This document shows, in pieces, positions 16,984 through 25,808 of a stretch of 39,584 bases of DNA (position 1 is its first letter; each line of letters starts with the position of its first letter). Origin of the DNA: an uncultured Lentisphaeria bacterium (GTDB lineage Bacteria; Verrucomicrobiota; Lentisphaeria; Victivallales; Victivallaceae); contig CAIKZE010000268.1 of NCBI GenBank assembly GCA_903831825.1, positions 1 to 39,584 of the forward strand. The letters run 5' to 3'. Below the pieces are notes generated by a model. It had not been told where the DNA came from and did not search any database. It was given only the letters and a program-made list of their open reading frames with translations. A program made the translations under genes and the position numbers.

Positions 16984-17664
16984 TTGGAATATTCAGCGGC
17001 AATTGATCTTTCAGGCAATGAAGCGGCGTTTGCCGTCGCCTGCAAAGAATCTGGAAATATATTAATCAGCAGTACCCGTCCGATGACCGGCAGAAACTCT
17101 GCCGCGCTCACGCCATGGATACTTGAACTGATCGACGCCGGCGGCATTCAACTTGAACATATTACCGAATGGACTGTCGGTTCCGGCCCGGGCAGTTTTA
17201 CCGGTATGCGTCTGGCGGCGGCGCTGGTCGCCGGCATTACTTTCGGCAATGCAACCGTTAAAACCCGCTGCGTGCCGACCGCCGTGGCGCTGGCATCCGT
17301 ACTCCAAACTGGTTCCGGCGACAGCATTGCCGCCGTTTTTGACGGACGCAACAGCGAAATCCTGATTTTCGAACTGGTAAATCAAAATGGTACGATTATT
17401 CCAGCCGGGAAGAATGATGTCCTTTCAGCCCGGGATGCCAATACTTTTTTCAATGACCGCAAATTTGATCATCTGGTCGCCCTGGAAAAAGACTGTGCGG
17501 CTATCGCGAAAGTCGTAGATGCGAATATCCTGGAAAGATTCAAGCTGATTGAACACATCTCTCCGGAAAAACTGATTTTCGCGCAATACGCCGAATGGGA
17601 CAATGACCTGACAGATTTAGTTTATATCCGTCCGGCAGTTTTCGCCGGCCCGGCAACCGTTTGA
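16984..17664 (+). CDS. tsaB: tRNA threonylcarbamoyladenosine biosynthesis protein TsaB
   Basis: A 226-residue ASKHA-fold protein. TsaB pairs with TsaD and TsaE in the transfer of threonylcarbamoyl to A37 of ANN-decoding tRNAs. The family motif SGPGSFTGMR is at 67-76, and the N-terminus EYSAAIDLSGNE matches the usual LxIDTS phosphate-binding start, here with DLS. A TTG at 16942 would add 14 residues that no family member has. The TTG at 16984 has AAGG 9 bases upstream and gives the right family start. Length is normal. The downstream membrane protein starts 14 bp after the stop. Confidence 0.85.
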   Translation: MEYSAAIDLSGNEAAFAVACKESGNILISSTRPMTGRNSAALTPWILELIDAGGIQLEHITEWTVGSGPGSFTGMRLAAALVAGITFGNATVKTRCVPTAVALASVLQTGSGDSIAAVFDGRNSEILIFELVNQNGTIIPAGKNDVLSARDANTFFNDRKFDHLVALEKDCAAIAKVVDANILERFKLIEHISPEKLIFAQYAEWDNDLTDLVYIRPAVFAGPATV

Positions 17665-17678
17665 AAGGAGAAAATATC

Positions 17679-18389
17679 GTGGGTTCAAGCAAAGGTAAAT
17701 CAAAAAGTTCCGGATTGACCGGCTTTATCGCAAAAATGCTGCTCGTCGTTGCGGGAATGCTGCTGTTATTCATCTTAATTCTGGCGTTTGCGGTCCTCAG
17801 CTCGCAGCCTAAATTCAAACCGGGCAATCTCAACTCGAATCAGTTCACGCTGCAATCCAGAATCATAAACCGTCTGCTGGCGGATATAATGAAAAGCCAA
17901 AACAGCGATGTCAGTCAGATCGAGCTTTCCGAAGAGGAAGTCAACTCTATCTTTACCATGCTGGAAAACGGCAGCAAGCTTACAGACTTCTTTTCCGCGA
18001 AGGACCGCGACAATACAGAAATCCGACCGTCACAAAACTATAAAATCTTGTTTCAAAACAAAAAGCTGATCATAGATTTCGCCGTTGACACCAAATTCAG
18101 CAACCCTCTCGGCTCATATATCTGGCTGAACATTCACGGAACTCCGGAAATAACTGAAACCGATGCCTGGCTAAATGTCCAATCGGCCTCCGCCGGAGCG
18201 ATGCCGCTTCCCAAAGACATTACCGCAACTATAATCAGAATGCTGCTGGACAAATACAAAAATGAACAATATTACAAAATCGCCCGCGAAATAATAGTCA
18301 AGGCCAATGTCACCCCGGAAGGCAAAATCCTGCTCGTGTACCGTCCCAATACACTGAGACGCCTTGTTTTCAAAAACCTCTTTCTATAA
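17679..18389 (+). CDS. Single-pass membrane protein of unknown function
   Basis: A 236-residue protein from the GTG at 17679, which has AAGGAG 8 bases upstream (an earlier TTG at 17661 lies inside that site). Residues about 15-41 form one transmembrane helix after a basic, Ser/Lys-rich start, so the rest should be outside the cytoplasm. The outer domain has no motif I recognise. It ends in KANVTPEGKILLVYRP, a beta-strand-rich pattern typical of LolA-like or similar uncharacterised envelope proteins. It is likely co-transcribed with tsaB. The gene is followed by a terminator hairpin that is better placed for the convergent pheT. Confidence 0.65.
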   Translation: MGSSKGKSKSSGLTGFIAKMLLVVAGMLLLFILILAFAVLSSQPKFKPGNLNSNQFTLQSRIINRLLADIMKSQNSDVSQIELSEEEVNSIFTMLENGSKLTDFFSAKDRDNTEIRPSQNYKILFQNKKLIIDFAVDTKFSNPLGSYIWLNIHGTPEITETDAWLNVQSASAGAMPLPKDITATIIRMLLDKYKNEQYYKIAREIIVKANVTPEGKILLVYRPNTLRRLVFKNLFL

Positions 18390-18405
18390 CGCCGGAATAC
18401 AAAAA

Positions 18406-18432
18406 AACTCCGGGTGTTTAAAGCCCGGAGTT
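18406..18432 (-). terminator. Rho-independent terminator of the thrS-pheT operon
   Basis: Arms AACTCCGGG (18406-18414) and CCCGGAGTT (18424-18432) are a perfect 9-bp stem with a 9-base loop. On the minus strand it is followed at once by a run of seven T, and it lies 17 bp after the pheT stop. The + strand side lacks a T run, so it mainly serves pheT. Confidence 0.9.
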
Positions 18433-18449
18433 GTTGTGAGTATTGAGTA

Positions 18450-20858
18450 TCAACGAAGTTCCACTTTCAGGTCAGAACTGAGTTTTTCGCGCAGTTTGTC
18501 GAAGGCTTCATTGACTTCCTTGTCCGTCAAAGTCCGTTCGGAACTGCGGAAAGTCAGGGTATAAGCCATGCTCTTTTTGCCTGCGCCAACCGCTTTTTCA
18601 TCCGTGAAGATATCAAACAATTCGACTTTCTCCAGATTCTTCAATCTGGCGCCGCGGATAAAATCCACCACGGTTTGATGCTGCAAGGATTGAGCGGCGA
18701 GAAACGCCACGTCACGGGTGGTTGACGGAAACATTGCCAGCGGCGAATACAACGGTGATTCCAGCTTCGCTTTCAAAATCGCGGAAGTTTCGAATACTCC
18801 CAGGAAAATCGGATATTCGGAGCGGAATTTCGTTGAATACCTGGCGTTCAGTTCGCCGATATGACCGGCGCATTTGCCGTCAATCATTACCGCGGCGCAG
18901 CGGCCGGGAGCAAATCTGGCATCTTCGGCTTTTTCAAAACGGAATTTTTCGATCTTGCGACCGGCAAACCAGGCTTCCGTCAACCCTTTCAGATCGTAGA
19001 AATCGAAAAGCTCACGGCGTTCGGCGGAGAAGCGCTCCGGATGCTTGTGTCCGGTCAGGACAATACAGCATTCAAGTCTTTCCTCCGGGAACTTCCGCGG
19101 ATTTGCGCAGAAAACATTATCTATTTCGAAAAGCTGCAAATCCAGATTCTTGCGCGAAATATTGCGTTCGACCGTAGCCAGCATTTCCCCCAGCAGCGAC
19201 GGACGCAGACAAACCAGATCGAGACTCAGCGGATTGTCCATCCGGATCACATCTTCGGATGCAAATCTGGAATCGCTCAAGGCGGATTTGTCGCTGACCG
19301 TGCTGTAGTGGAGACAATCATAAAGTCCCAGGGCGATCAATTCGTCGCGCATACCTTGAATCCCGGTGTACGCGTCTTTAGAAAAGGATGCTACCGATTT
19401 CGAGGTGACCGGCACTACCGGCACGGCATCCAGTCCGTTAATGCGGGCGACTTCTTCCGCGAGGTCGGCTTCGCGCTCAATATCCAGCCGGAATGACGGC
19501 GGAGTGACCACGCATTTGACCTCGTCAATATCGGAAACATTGAGACGCAGTTTCTTGAAAATATCCACGATCCGGCTGTTGCTCAAGTCAACTCCGGTCA
19601 GTTTACGGATGCGTTCAAAACGGCATGTCACCGGCTTGAATTCCGGCTTATTTCCCTGAATATCCACCAGGTCGGTGACCAGTTCGCCGCCCGCCAGTTC
19701 CAGAATCAGCGATGTTGCGCGGTTGCTGGCGGTTTCAAGCATATTCCAGTCAATTCCGCGTTCAAAACGGTGCGAGGAGTCAGATGAAATCCCCAGTTCG
19801 CGGGAAGAAGCGCGGATATTAGATGTAAAAAACGCGGCGCTTTCCAGCAGGACATTGACCGTGGATTCCGTTACGCCGGAATCAAGTCCGCCCATAATCC
19901 CGGCCAGCGCCACCGGCTTTTCAGCGTCGGCGATCACCAGATGGGTCGGTTTAAGCGACAACTTGCTGTCATCCAGCATGGTCATTTTTTCCCCGTCTGC
20001 GGCGCGTCTGACGACAATGCGTTTTCCGGAGAGTTTATCCAGGTCGAAAGCATGCAGCGGATGGCCGAGTTCCATTAGCACAAAATTGGTGATATCAACC
20101 ACATTGTTGATCGGACGCAGGCCGATGCTGAGCAGGCGTTCCTTCAGCCACTCCGGGCTTTCCGCAATTTTGACGTTGCGGATAACCCTGGCTGTATACC
20201 GCGGGCAGAGCTCCTGATCAAGCACGGTAACCAGATTAGCGGTATCTTCATTTTTCGCCGGAACCGGAGCTTTGATTTCCGGCAGTGACGCTTCCTTGTC
20301 AAGCAGACAGGCCAAATCGCGGGCCACGCCCCAGTGCGACAGCCAGTCGGGACGGTTCGGCGTAACCTCCAGTTCAAACATGGTATCGCCGGGAAACAGT
20401 TCCGTCAACGGGGTTCCGGTCTTCAATGCGCTGTCCAGAATCAGCAACCCGGAATGGTCGTTGTCCAGACCAAGTTCGCGGCCGCTGCAAAGCATGCCGT
20501 GAGATTCAATTCCGCGCAATTTGGATTTCTTAATTTTGAACGATTCGCCGCTGGATTTGTCAGTGAGCGTGGCGCCGATGGTCGCCAGCGGAACCTTGTT
20601 TCCGGCATCGCAATTCGGCGCGCCGCAAACAATCTGCAACTCCTCTTTGCCGTCGGAAACCCGGCATACAGAGAGCTTATCCGCGTCAGGATGCGGCTTG
20701 CGTTCCAGAATCTCCCCGACGACAATGCCTGCCGGAATTCCGCCGGAACGTTCAATCGCTTCGACCTCGATCCCGGCCATGGTCAGCTTGGCCGCCAGCG
20801 TTTCGATGCCGCAGGATATATCAACATATTGTGAAAGCCAGTTATATGAAATATTCAT
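18450..20858 (-). CDS. pheT: Phenylalanyl-tRNA synthetase, beta subunit
   Basis: An 802-residue beta subunit of the alpha2-beta2 enzyme that charges tRNA-Phe. It starts MNISYNWLSQYVDI; the EMAP/OB-type tRNA-binding domain (about 40-150) carries IVVGEI, VCRVSDG and VCGAPN, followed by B3/B4 editing-region sequences around ALAGIMGG, the B5 domain, the catalytic-like core, and a C-terminal FDX-ACB anticodon-binding domain (about 705-802, FPSTTRDVAFL). Length is typical. It lies 14 bp after pheS and is the last gene of the operon. Confidence 0.97.
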   Translation of the reverse strand: MNISYNWLSQYVDISCGIETLAAKLTMAGIEVEAIERSGGIPAGIVVGEILERKPHPDADKLSVCRVSDGKEELQIVCGAPNCDAGNKVPLATIGATLTDKSSGESFKIKKSKLRGIESHGMLCSGRELGLDNDHSGLLILDSALKTGTPLTELFPGDTMFELEVTPNRPDWLSHWGVARDLACLLDKEASLPEIKAPVPAKNEDTANLVTVLDQELCPRYTARVIRNVKIAESPEWLKERLLSIGLRPINNVVDITNFVLMELGHPLHAFDLDKLSGKRIVVRRAADGEKMTMLDDSKLSLKPTHLVIADAEKPVALAGIMGGLDSGVTESTVNVLLESAAFFTSNIRASSRELGISSDSSHRFERGIDWNMLETASNRATSLILELAGGELVTDLVDIQGNKPEFKPVTCRFERIRKLTGVDLSNSRIVDIFKKLRLNVSDIDEVKCVVTPPSFRLDIEREADLAEEVARINGLDAVPVVPVTSKSVASFSKDAYTGIQGMRDELIALGLYDCLHYSTVSDKSALSDSRFASEDVIRMDNPLSLDLVCLRPSLLGEMLATVERNISRKNLDLQLFEIDNVFCANPRKFPEERLECCIVLTGHKHPERFSAERRELFDFYDLKGLTEAWFAGRKIEKFRFEKAEDARFAPGRCAAVMIDGKCAGHIGELNARYSTKFRSEYPIFLGVFETSAILKAKLESPLYSPLAMFPSTTRDVAFLAAQSLQHQTVVDFIRGARLKNLEKVELFDIFTDEKAVGAGKKSMAYTLTFRSSERTLTDKEVNEAFDKLREKLSSDLKVELR

Positions 20859-20872
20859 TATTTATGCCCCGG

Positions 20873-21898
20873 TTAAAACTGTTCAAGGAATCTGGTGTCA
20901 TTCTCGTACAGAAGCCTGATATCGTTAATGCGGTAACGGATCATGGCAATGCGCTCAATCCCCATTCCGAACGCGAAACCGCTCCAGATTTCCGGATCGT
21001 AGCCGACGGCTTTAAGCACATTGGGGTCCACCATGCCGGCCCCGGCGATTTCCAGCCAGCCGGACTGTTTGCAGACATTGCAGCCTTTACCGCCGCACAT
21101 GATGCATGAAAAATCGTATTCGACGCTGGGTTCGGTGAACGGGAAAAAGTGCGGGCGCAACCGGATCGAGACATTCGGGCCGAACAGTTCACGGGCATAA
21201 GCCTGGAGAATGCTTTTCAAATCAGCCAGCGAAACATCGCGGTCAATATACAATCCCTCGATCTGGTGAAAGTTCATGCTGTGAGTCGCGTCGGGAGTGT
21301 CGCGGCGGAAGCAACGGCCGGGAGCGACAATGCGCACCGGCGGCTCCTGGCTTTCCATGACGCGGATCTGCACCGGAGAAGTTTGCGTCCGGAGCAGCCT
21401 GCCGTCTTTAAAATAAAAAGTATCGCCGGGGTCCCTTGAAGGGTGATCGGCGGGAGTATTCAACGCATCAAAATTGTGATAAACCGTTTCAATTTCCGGG
21501 CCGTCGGCTACAATAAAACCCATCCGGCGGAAAATTGCCACGCTGTCGTCAATGACTTTGGTAACCGGATGCTTGTGGCCAAGCTTGCGCAGCCGTCCCG
21601 GCAGCGTCAGGTCAAGTTCGTCGCTGCTTTTGCCGCCGGCGCCGGCGGCAAGCCGCTGTTTCGCGGCGTCCAGCAGTTCCTGGAAGCGATTTCTGCCGGT
21701 GTTAAAAGCCTGCCCGACCACTTTGCGGTCTTCCGGCGGAACCGCGCCCATTTCCTTGCTTAAAGCAGGAAAAAGACCATTTCGTCCGATGATTCCGATT
21801 CTGACTTCTTCAATTTCCGCTTCAGTCACCGCGTTCAACAGTTTTGCCTCGGCCTCGCTGAGAGCGGAATCGATCTTTTGAATGATTGGATTTGACAT
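20873..21898 (-). CDS. pheS: Phenylalanyl-tRNA synthetase, alpha subunit
   Basis: A 341-residue class II catalytic subunit. It has the N-terminal coiled coil, HPVTKVIDD before motif 1, motif 2 as FRRDTPDATHSMNFHQIEG, CGGKGCNVCKQSGWLEI, and motif 3 GFAFGMGIERIAM. All the active-site segments are intact and the length is usual. The ATG at 21898 is the start used by homologues. A strong hairpin sits in the 90-bp gap between rplT and this gene and may control it. Confidence 0.97.
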   Translation of the reverse strand: MSNPIIQKIDSALSEAEAKLLNAVTEAEIEEVRIGIIGRNGLFPALSKEMGAVPPEDRKVVGQAFNTGRNRFQELLDAAKQRLAAGAGGKSSDELDLTLPGRLRKLGHKHPVTKVIDDSVAIFRRMGFIVADGPEIETVYHNFDALNTPADHPSRDPGDTFYFKDGRLLRTQTSPVQIRVMESQEPPVRIVAPGRCFRRDTPDATHSMNFHQIEGLYIDRDVSLADLKSILQAYARELFGPNVSIRLRPHFFPFTEPSVEYDFSCIMCGGKGCNVCKQSGWLEIAGAGMVDPNVLKAVGYDPEIWSGFAFGMGIERIAMIRYRINDIRLLYENDTRFLEQF

Positions 21899-21925
21899 AA
21901 TATTTTGATTCCCGGCTAAAATGAA

Positions 21926-21968
21926 GAAAGCTTGAAGAGGAAAGCACAGGCCTCCTATTCAAGCTTTC
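21926..21968 (-). promoter_or_regulatory. Hairpin between rplT and pheS (candidate attenuator)
   Basis: GAAAGCTTGAA (21926-21936) and TTCAAGCTTTC (21958-21968) form a perfect 11-bp stem around a 21-base loop. On the minus strand it is followed by TTCATTTT, a weak T run. It occupies the place where enterobacteria have the pheM leader/attenuator, but I see no convincing leader peptide. Confidence 0.6.
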
Positions 21969-21988
21969 AATGTTCTATCAACAAATAT

Positions 21989-22339
21989 CTAGGCCTGTGT
22001 AACTTTTTCGACCAGAGCCTTAAACTCCTGCGGTTCGGTTACAGCCAGGTCGGCGAGAACTTTACGGTTCAGGTCAATCTGGGCTTTCTTCAGACCGTCA
22101 ATAAATTTGCTGTAAGTGGTACCGTTGATCCTGCAGGCGGCGTTGATACGCACGGTCCACAGTCTGCGGTATTGACGTTTCTTCTGTTTGCGTCCTTCAA
22201 AGGCATGGCGCATGGCTTTGTCCACGGCGTCGTAGACGGTACGGATGTTCTTGCTGCTGCATCCGTAAAAACCTTTGGCCTGCTCTAATACGCGCTTGCG
22301 TCTTTTGCGGGAAGGTACTGCACAAGTTACTCTTGACAT
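21989..22339 (-). CDS. rplT: Ribosomal protein L20
   Basis: A 116-residue large-subunit protein, recognisable across its length: basic N-terminus, RRLWTVRINAACR core and GLKKAQIDLNRKVLADLAV. It binds 23S rRNA early in 50S assembly and represses its own operon in several bacteria. AGGAGG lies 9 bases before the ATG. Confidence 0.98.
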   Translation of the reverse strand: MSRVTCAVPSRKRRKRVLEQAKGFYGCSSKNIRTVYDAVDKAMRHAFEGRKQKKRQYRRLWTVRINAACRINGTTYSKFIDGLKKAQIDLNRKVLADLAVTEPQEFKALVEKVTQA

Positions 22340-22379
22340 AATTAAATTCCTCCTGGTTTATTCTGTTTCAGTTAATGGA

Positions 22380-22580
22380 TTAGAGGCCGTACGGAAGAGC
22401 GGCTTTAATGCGCCTTCTTTCAGTCTTGCCTATTGCTCCATCCTGTCCCAGACGGCGTCTGCGCTTGGCGCTTTTTCCGGTGAGGAGGTGACGACCGCCG
22501 GCTTTGTGGTGACGATACTTGCCGGTCCCTGTTCTCTTGAGCCGCTTCGCGGCACATTTCCTTGTCTTCTGCTTGGGCAT
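22380..22580 (-). CDS. rpmI: Ribosomal protein L35
   Basis: A 66-residue basic protein starting MPKQKTRKCAAKR with GKYRHHKAGGRHLLTGKSAKRRR, the standard L35 pattern. It sits between infC and rplT as in most bacteria. AGGAG is about 10 bases upstream. Confidence 0.97.
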   Translation of the reverse strand: MPKQKTRKCAAKRLKRTGTGKYRHHKAGGRHLLTGKSAKRRRRLGQDGAIGKTERRRIKAALPYGL

Positions 22581-22657
22581 CGTTAGTTAAACTCCTATTC
22601 TACATTGTTAACTGTTCATCCAGGACGGCCGATGCCAGCCATTCCCGGCGTTTATAA

Positions 22658-23176
22658 TCACTTTTTCCCGAGAGGAGAGAAAGTGACGCTGATATTGCGC
22701 CCAAGCAACTTGGGCTTCTCTTCAGCGGTTCCGTGTTTGGAGAGGTCGTTAATGATACGCTCCATCAGTTCGAAACCGATCTCTTTATGAGCCATTTCAC
22801 GTCCTCTGAAAACCAGAGTGACTTTTACTTTAGCCCCTTTCTCCAGAAATTCAAACCCGTGTTTCAATTTATAGTCATAATCATGCTTATCAATGTTGAT
22901 GTGAAATTTGACCTCTTTCAGCTTCTGGGTGATGACATGTTTTTTCTGAGCCTTGATATTTTTCTTCTGCTCATAGGTCAGCTTGCCGAAATCCATGATC
23001 CTGCAGACAGGCGGATCGGATTTTTCCGCAACCAGAACAAGGTCCAGCTTGGCTTCAATAGCCATCTTGCGGGCATTTTCATAAGTTACAACGCCTACTT
23101 GCTCTCCATCTGCGTCAATAAGACGGATCTCACGAGACGCAAATGAAACATCTGCCGGTTTAATCAGCTTAGCGAT
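22658..23176 (-). CDS. infC: Translation initiation factor IF-3 with AUC start codon
   Basis: A 172-residue protein that keeps 30S subunits apart and checks start codons. The C-terminal domain is clear (SDPPVCRIMDFGK, FRGREMAHKEIG). The N-terminal domain is only complete if translation starts at ATC at 23176-23174: this gives IAKLIKPADVSFASREIRLI, the expected IF-3 N-domain, and GGAGG lies 8 bases upstream. An in-frame TAA precedes that site and no ATG, GTG or TTG lies between it and the internal ATG at 23065, which would delete the N-domain. Non-AUG infC starts (AUU in E. coli) let IF-3 repress its own synthesis. Confidence 0.95.
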   Translation of the reverse strand: MAKLIKPADVSFASREIRLIDADGEQVGVVTYENARKMAIEAKLDLVLVAEKSDPPVCRIMDFGKLTYEQKKNIKAQKKHVITQKLKEVKFHINIDKHDYDYKLKHGFEFLEKGAKVKVTLVFRGREMAHKEIGFELMERIINDLSKHGTAEEKPKLLGRNISVTFSPLGKK

Positions 23177-23244
23177 ACGAGTACCCTCCAGTTAATTTTT
23201 TCAACATCAAAAAACACAAAATATTTGACTATCCTATAATATTA

Positions 23245-24972
23245 TCATATTTTTTGTTCAATTTCAAATCGCATTTTTTCAATTACAGCAGGAATTGACA
23301 ATTCTCCCATTTCGCCTTCGCGGCGTGAACGCACCGCGGCGTTGCCGTTTTCCATTTCACGGTCGCCGATAACCAGCATATACGGGATGCGCTGATTCCG
23401 GGCATCCTTGATCTTGGAACCGACACTTTCGGAGCGTGTATCCAGTTCAACACGGAACCCCATTCCGCGCAAATCCATGAATAATTTGCGGGCATATTCG
23501 TGCTGGCGTTCGGTAATCGGCAGAATCCTGGCCTGTTCAGGGGCCAGCCAGAGCGGAAATGCCCCGGCATAATGTTCGATGAGAATGCCGAAGAAACGCT
23601 CCAGTGAGCCGAGCAATGCGCGATGGACCATGAACGGACGGTGTTTCTGTCCGTCTTCTCCGATATAAGTCATGTCGAAGCGATCCGGCAGATTGAAGTC
23701 AAACTGAATGGTGGAAGTCTGCCACTCACGGCCGATGGCGTCTTTAACTTTCAGGTCGATTTTAGGCCCGTAAAACGCGCCGCCGCCTTCGTCAACTTCA
23801 CATTTAAGACCGCATTTTTCAACGGCCTTTTGCAGCGAAACCATCGCTTTTTCCCAGCGTTCGGGTTCGCCTACCGCCTTTTCCGGGCGGGTCGCCAGGT
23901 AGGGCTTGATTTCCTTGAATCCAAACGCATCCCAGATGGAAAGGCTGAAACGCAGAACTTCCGCGATTTCGTCCTCGATCTGTTCCGGCGTACAGATAAT
24001 ATGAGCATCATCCTGAGTAAAGCCGCGGACGCGGAGCAGTCCATGCAGCACGCCGCTCTTTTCATAGCGGTAAACGGTGCCGAGTTCGGCCCAGCGCAGC
24101 GGCAGTTCGCGGTAAGAGCGCAATTTTGACTTGTAAATTTCAATATGGAACGGGCAGTTCATCGGTTTGGCATAATAATCAGTTTCGTCGATCTTCATCG
24201 GCGCATACATGGAATCCTTGTAGAAATCCAGGTGTCCGCTGGTACGCCAGAGATCGCTCCGCCCGATGTGCGGGGTATTGATCATATCGTAACCGTTTTT
24301 ATAATGTTCCTGCTTCCAGAAATTTTCAAAAGTATTGCGGATAAATGCGCCTTTCGGATGCCACAGCACCAGACCGGGGCCGACCATTTCAGAGAAACTG
24401 AACAAATCCAGTTCTTTGCCGAGTTTACGGTGGTCGCGTTTCTTGGCTTCCTCGATCAACTGCAGATAATCATGCAATTCCTGTTTGCTTGGAAAAGCGG
24501 TGCCGTAAATGCGCTGCAGCATGGGATTGGTTTCCTTGCCGCGGAAATACGAACCGGCAATGGACATCAGTTTGAATGCCGCAATCTGACCGGAATGTTC
24601 CACATGCGGCCCGCGGCAGAGGTCGGTAAAATCGCCGCAGCGGTAAAAGGTTATTTTTTCGCCTTCCGGAATATCAGCCAGGCGTTCAAGTTTGAATGTC
24701 TGATCTTTTGATTTTAACAACTCCCGCGCTTCCGCGCGGTCCATTTCAACAACTTCAAACGCCTGCTTCTGGTTGCAGATTTTGCGCATGGCGTCTTCAA
24801 TGCTTTCCAGATCTTCCGGGGTCAGCCGGTGCTCCATATCGAAATCGTAATAAAAGCCGTCATCAGTTGAAGGCCCGATGTCAAATTTGACTCCGGGAAA
24901 AAGCTGCTGTACTGCCGCAGCCATGATATGTGCCGTGCTGTGGCGGATCGTTTCAATCGGGAATTTACTCAT
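23245..24972 (-). CDS. thrS: Threonyl-tRNA synthetase lacking the TGS domain
   Basis: A 575-residue class II synthetase. The usual N-terminal TGS domain (about 60 residues) is missing: the protein begins directly at the editing domain, with the editing-site residues His11, His15, Cys119 and His123 all present. The catalytic domain has Cys273 (MNCPFH) and His324 (DDAHIIC) as zinc ligands, and the C-terminal anticodon-binding domain is complete. No upstream in-frame extension encodes a TGS domain. The gene precedes infC, as in E. coli. Confidence 0.96.
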   Translation of the reverse strand: MSKFPIETIRHSTAHIMAAAVQQLFPGVKFDIGPSTDDGFYYDFDMEHRLTPEDLESIEDAMRKICNQKQAFEVVEMDRAEARELLKSKDQTFKLERLADIPEGEKITFYRCGDFTDLCRGPHVEHSGQIAAFKLMSIAGSYFRGKETNPMLQRIYGTAFPSKQELHDYLQLIEEAKKRDHRKLGKELDLFSFSEMVGPGLVLWHPKGAFIRNTFENFWKQEHYKNGYDMINTPHIGRSDLWRTSGHLDFYKDSMYAPMKIDETDYYAKPMNCPFHIEIYKSKLRSYRELPLRWAELGTVYRYEKSGVLHGLLRVRGFTQDDAHIICTPEQIEDEIAEVLRFSLSIWDAFGFKEIKPYLATRPEKAVGEPERWEKAMVSLQKAVEKCGLKCEVDEGGGAFYGPKIDLKVKDAIGREWQTSTIQFDFNLPDRFDMTYIGEDGQKHRPFMVHRALLGSLERFFGILIEHYAGAFPLWLAPEQARILPITERQHEYARKLFMDLRGMGFRVELDTRSESVGSKIKDARNQRIPYMLVIGDREMENGNAAVRSRREGEMGELSIPAVIEKMRFEIEQKI

Positions 24973-25029
24973 TTTATTTAAATCCTATGTTCAATTTTCA
25001 TGTTATCTTAATCAATAATGCAAAGCTCG

Positions 25030-25062
25030 CTGATGATTAGACGCAAGTTCGGCTGTCATCAG
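25030..25062 (-). other. Stem-loop in the thrS leader
   Basis: CTGATGA (25030-25036) and TCATCAG (25056-25062) pair perfectly around a 19-base loop, about 60-90 bases before the thrS start. The loop contains CGT on the minus strand. In E. coli ThrRS binds anticodon-like hairpins in its own leader; a parallel here is only speculation. Confidence 0.35.
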
Positions 25063-25124
25063 AAATAAGCCTGACCCGGTTTGCTATATATGATTTTATT
25101 CGCAAATTTTTCAAAAAATATTTC

Positions 25125-25778
25125 CTAAAACAAATTCAACTGTTCAGGCGGGGGATCAATTATATCCCGCACCGGAGCGAAAGACCGGCGGTGAATCGCA
25201 CATACGCCATAGGTCTTCAACGCCTCAAGATGTTTTTCAGTTCCATATCCTTTATGCTGCTCAAAACCGTACAGCGGATACTGTCCGGCCAAATCCACCA
25301 TCAATTCATCGCGGAACACCTTGGCCAGGATGCTGGCGGCGGCGATGCTGGCTGATTTTGCGTCACCCTTCACTATCGCCTCGCACGGCACCGGCATATC
25401 CGGCACCGGCAACCCGTCTATCAGCAGAAAATCCAGTTTTTCCAACTGGCCTGCCGCCTGCCGCATCGCCATCCGTGAAGCCTGAAGAATATTGATTTTA
25501 TCAATCATCTCCACCGACACCACGGCGATGCCGTATTGCACCCCTGGAACTTCCAGGATTGCCTGCCGCAATTCAATTCGCTGCTCTTCCGTCAACTGTT
25601 TCGAATCGTTGACCGCGGGAATCCGCGCGTGTTTCGGAAAAACCACGGCGGCGGCAACAACCGGCCCCGCCAGCGGGCCGCGCCCGACTTCATCCACTCC
25701 GCCTACAAAAGAAAACCCCTCAGCCCAGCGTTTTTGTTCCAGGTAGAGGAGTTTATCATTTATGGAAAGATATTCCAT
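25125..25778 (-). CDS. rnhB: Ribonuclease HII
   Basis: A 217-residue enzyme that removes ribonucleotides from RNA-DNA hybrids. The N-terminal GGVDEVGRGPLAGPVV segment carries Asp29 and Glu30 of the DEDD metal site, DGLPVP and the SIAAASILAKVFRDELM block supply the others, and GYGTEKHLEAL is family-typical. It is the last gene of the rpsP-led cluster, 30 bp after rplS. No strong ribosome binding site is visible. Confidence 0.97.
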   Translation of the reverse strand: MEYLSINDKLLYLEQKRWAEGFSFVGGVDEVGRGPLAGPVVAAAVVFPKHARIPAVNDSKQLTEEQRIELRQAILEVPGVQYGIAVVSVEMIDKINILQASRMAMRQAAGQLEKLDFLLIDGLPVPDMPVPCEAIVKGDAKSASIAAASILAKVFRDELMVDLAGQYPLYGFEQHKGYGTEKHLEALKTYGVCAIHRRSFAPVRDIIDPPPEQLNLF

Positions 25779-25808
25779 TTTATGCAGAATAAGGAGGAAA
25801 AACTCCCT

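Noticed and set aside
21899-21988. pheM-like leader peptide before pheS
   Set aside because: A Phe-rich frame exists but has no start codon; a GTG frame lies only 3 bases from GGAGG and runs into pheS.
24973-25124. T-box riboswitch upstream of thrS
   Set aside because: The conserved T-box sequence and antiterminator could not be found; only a simple 7-bp stem is present.
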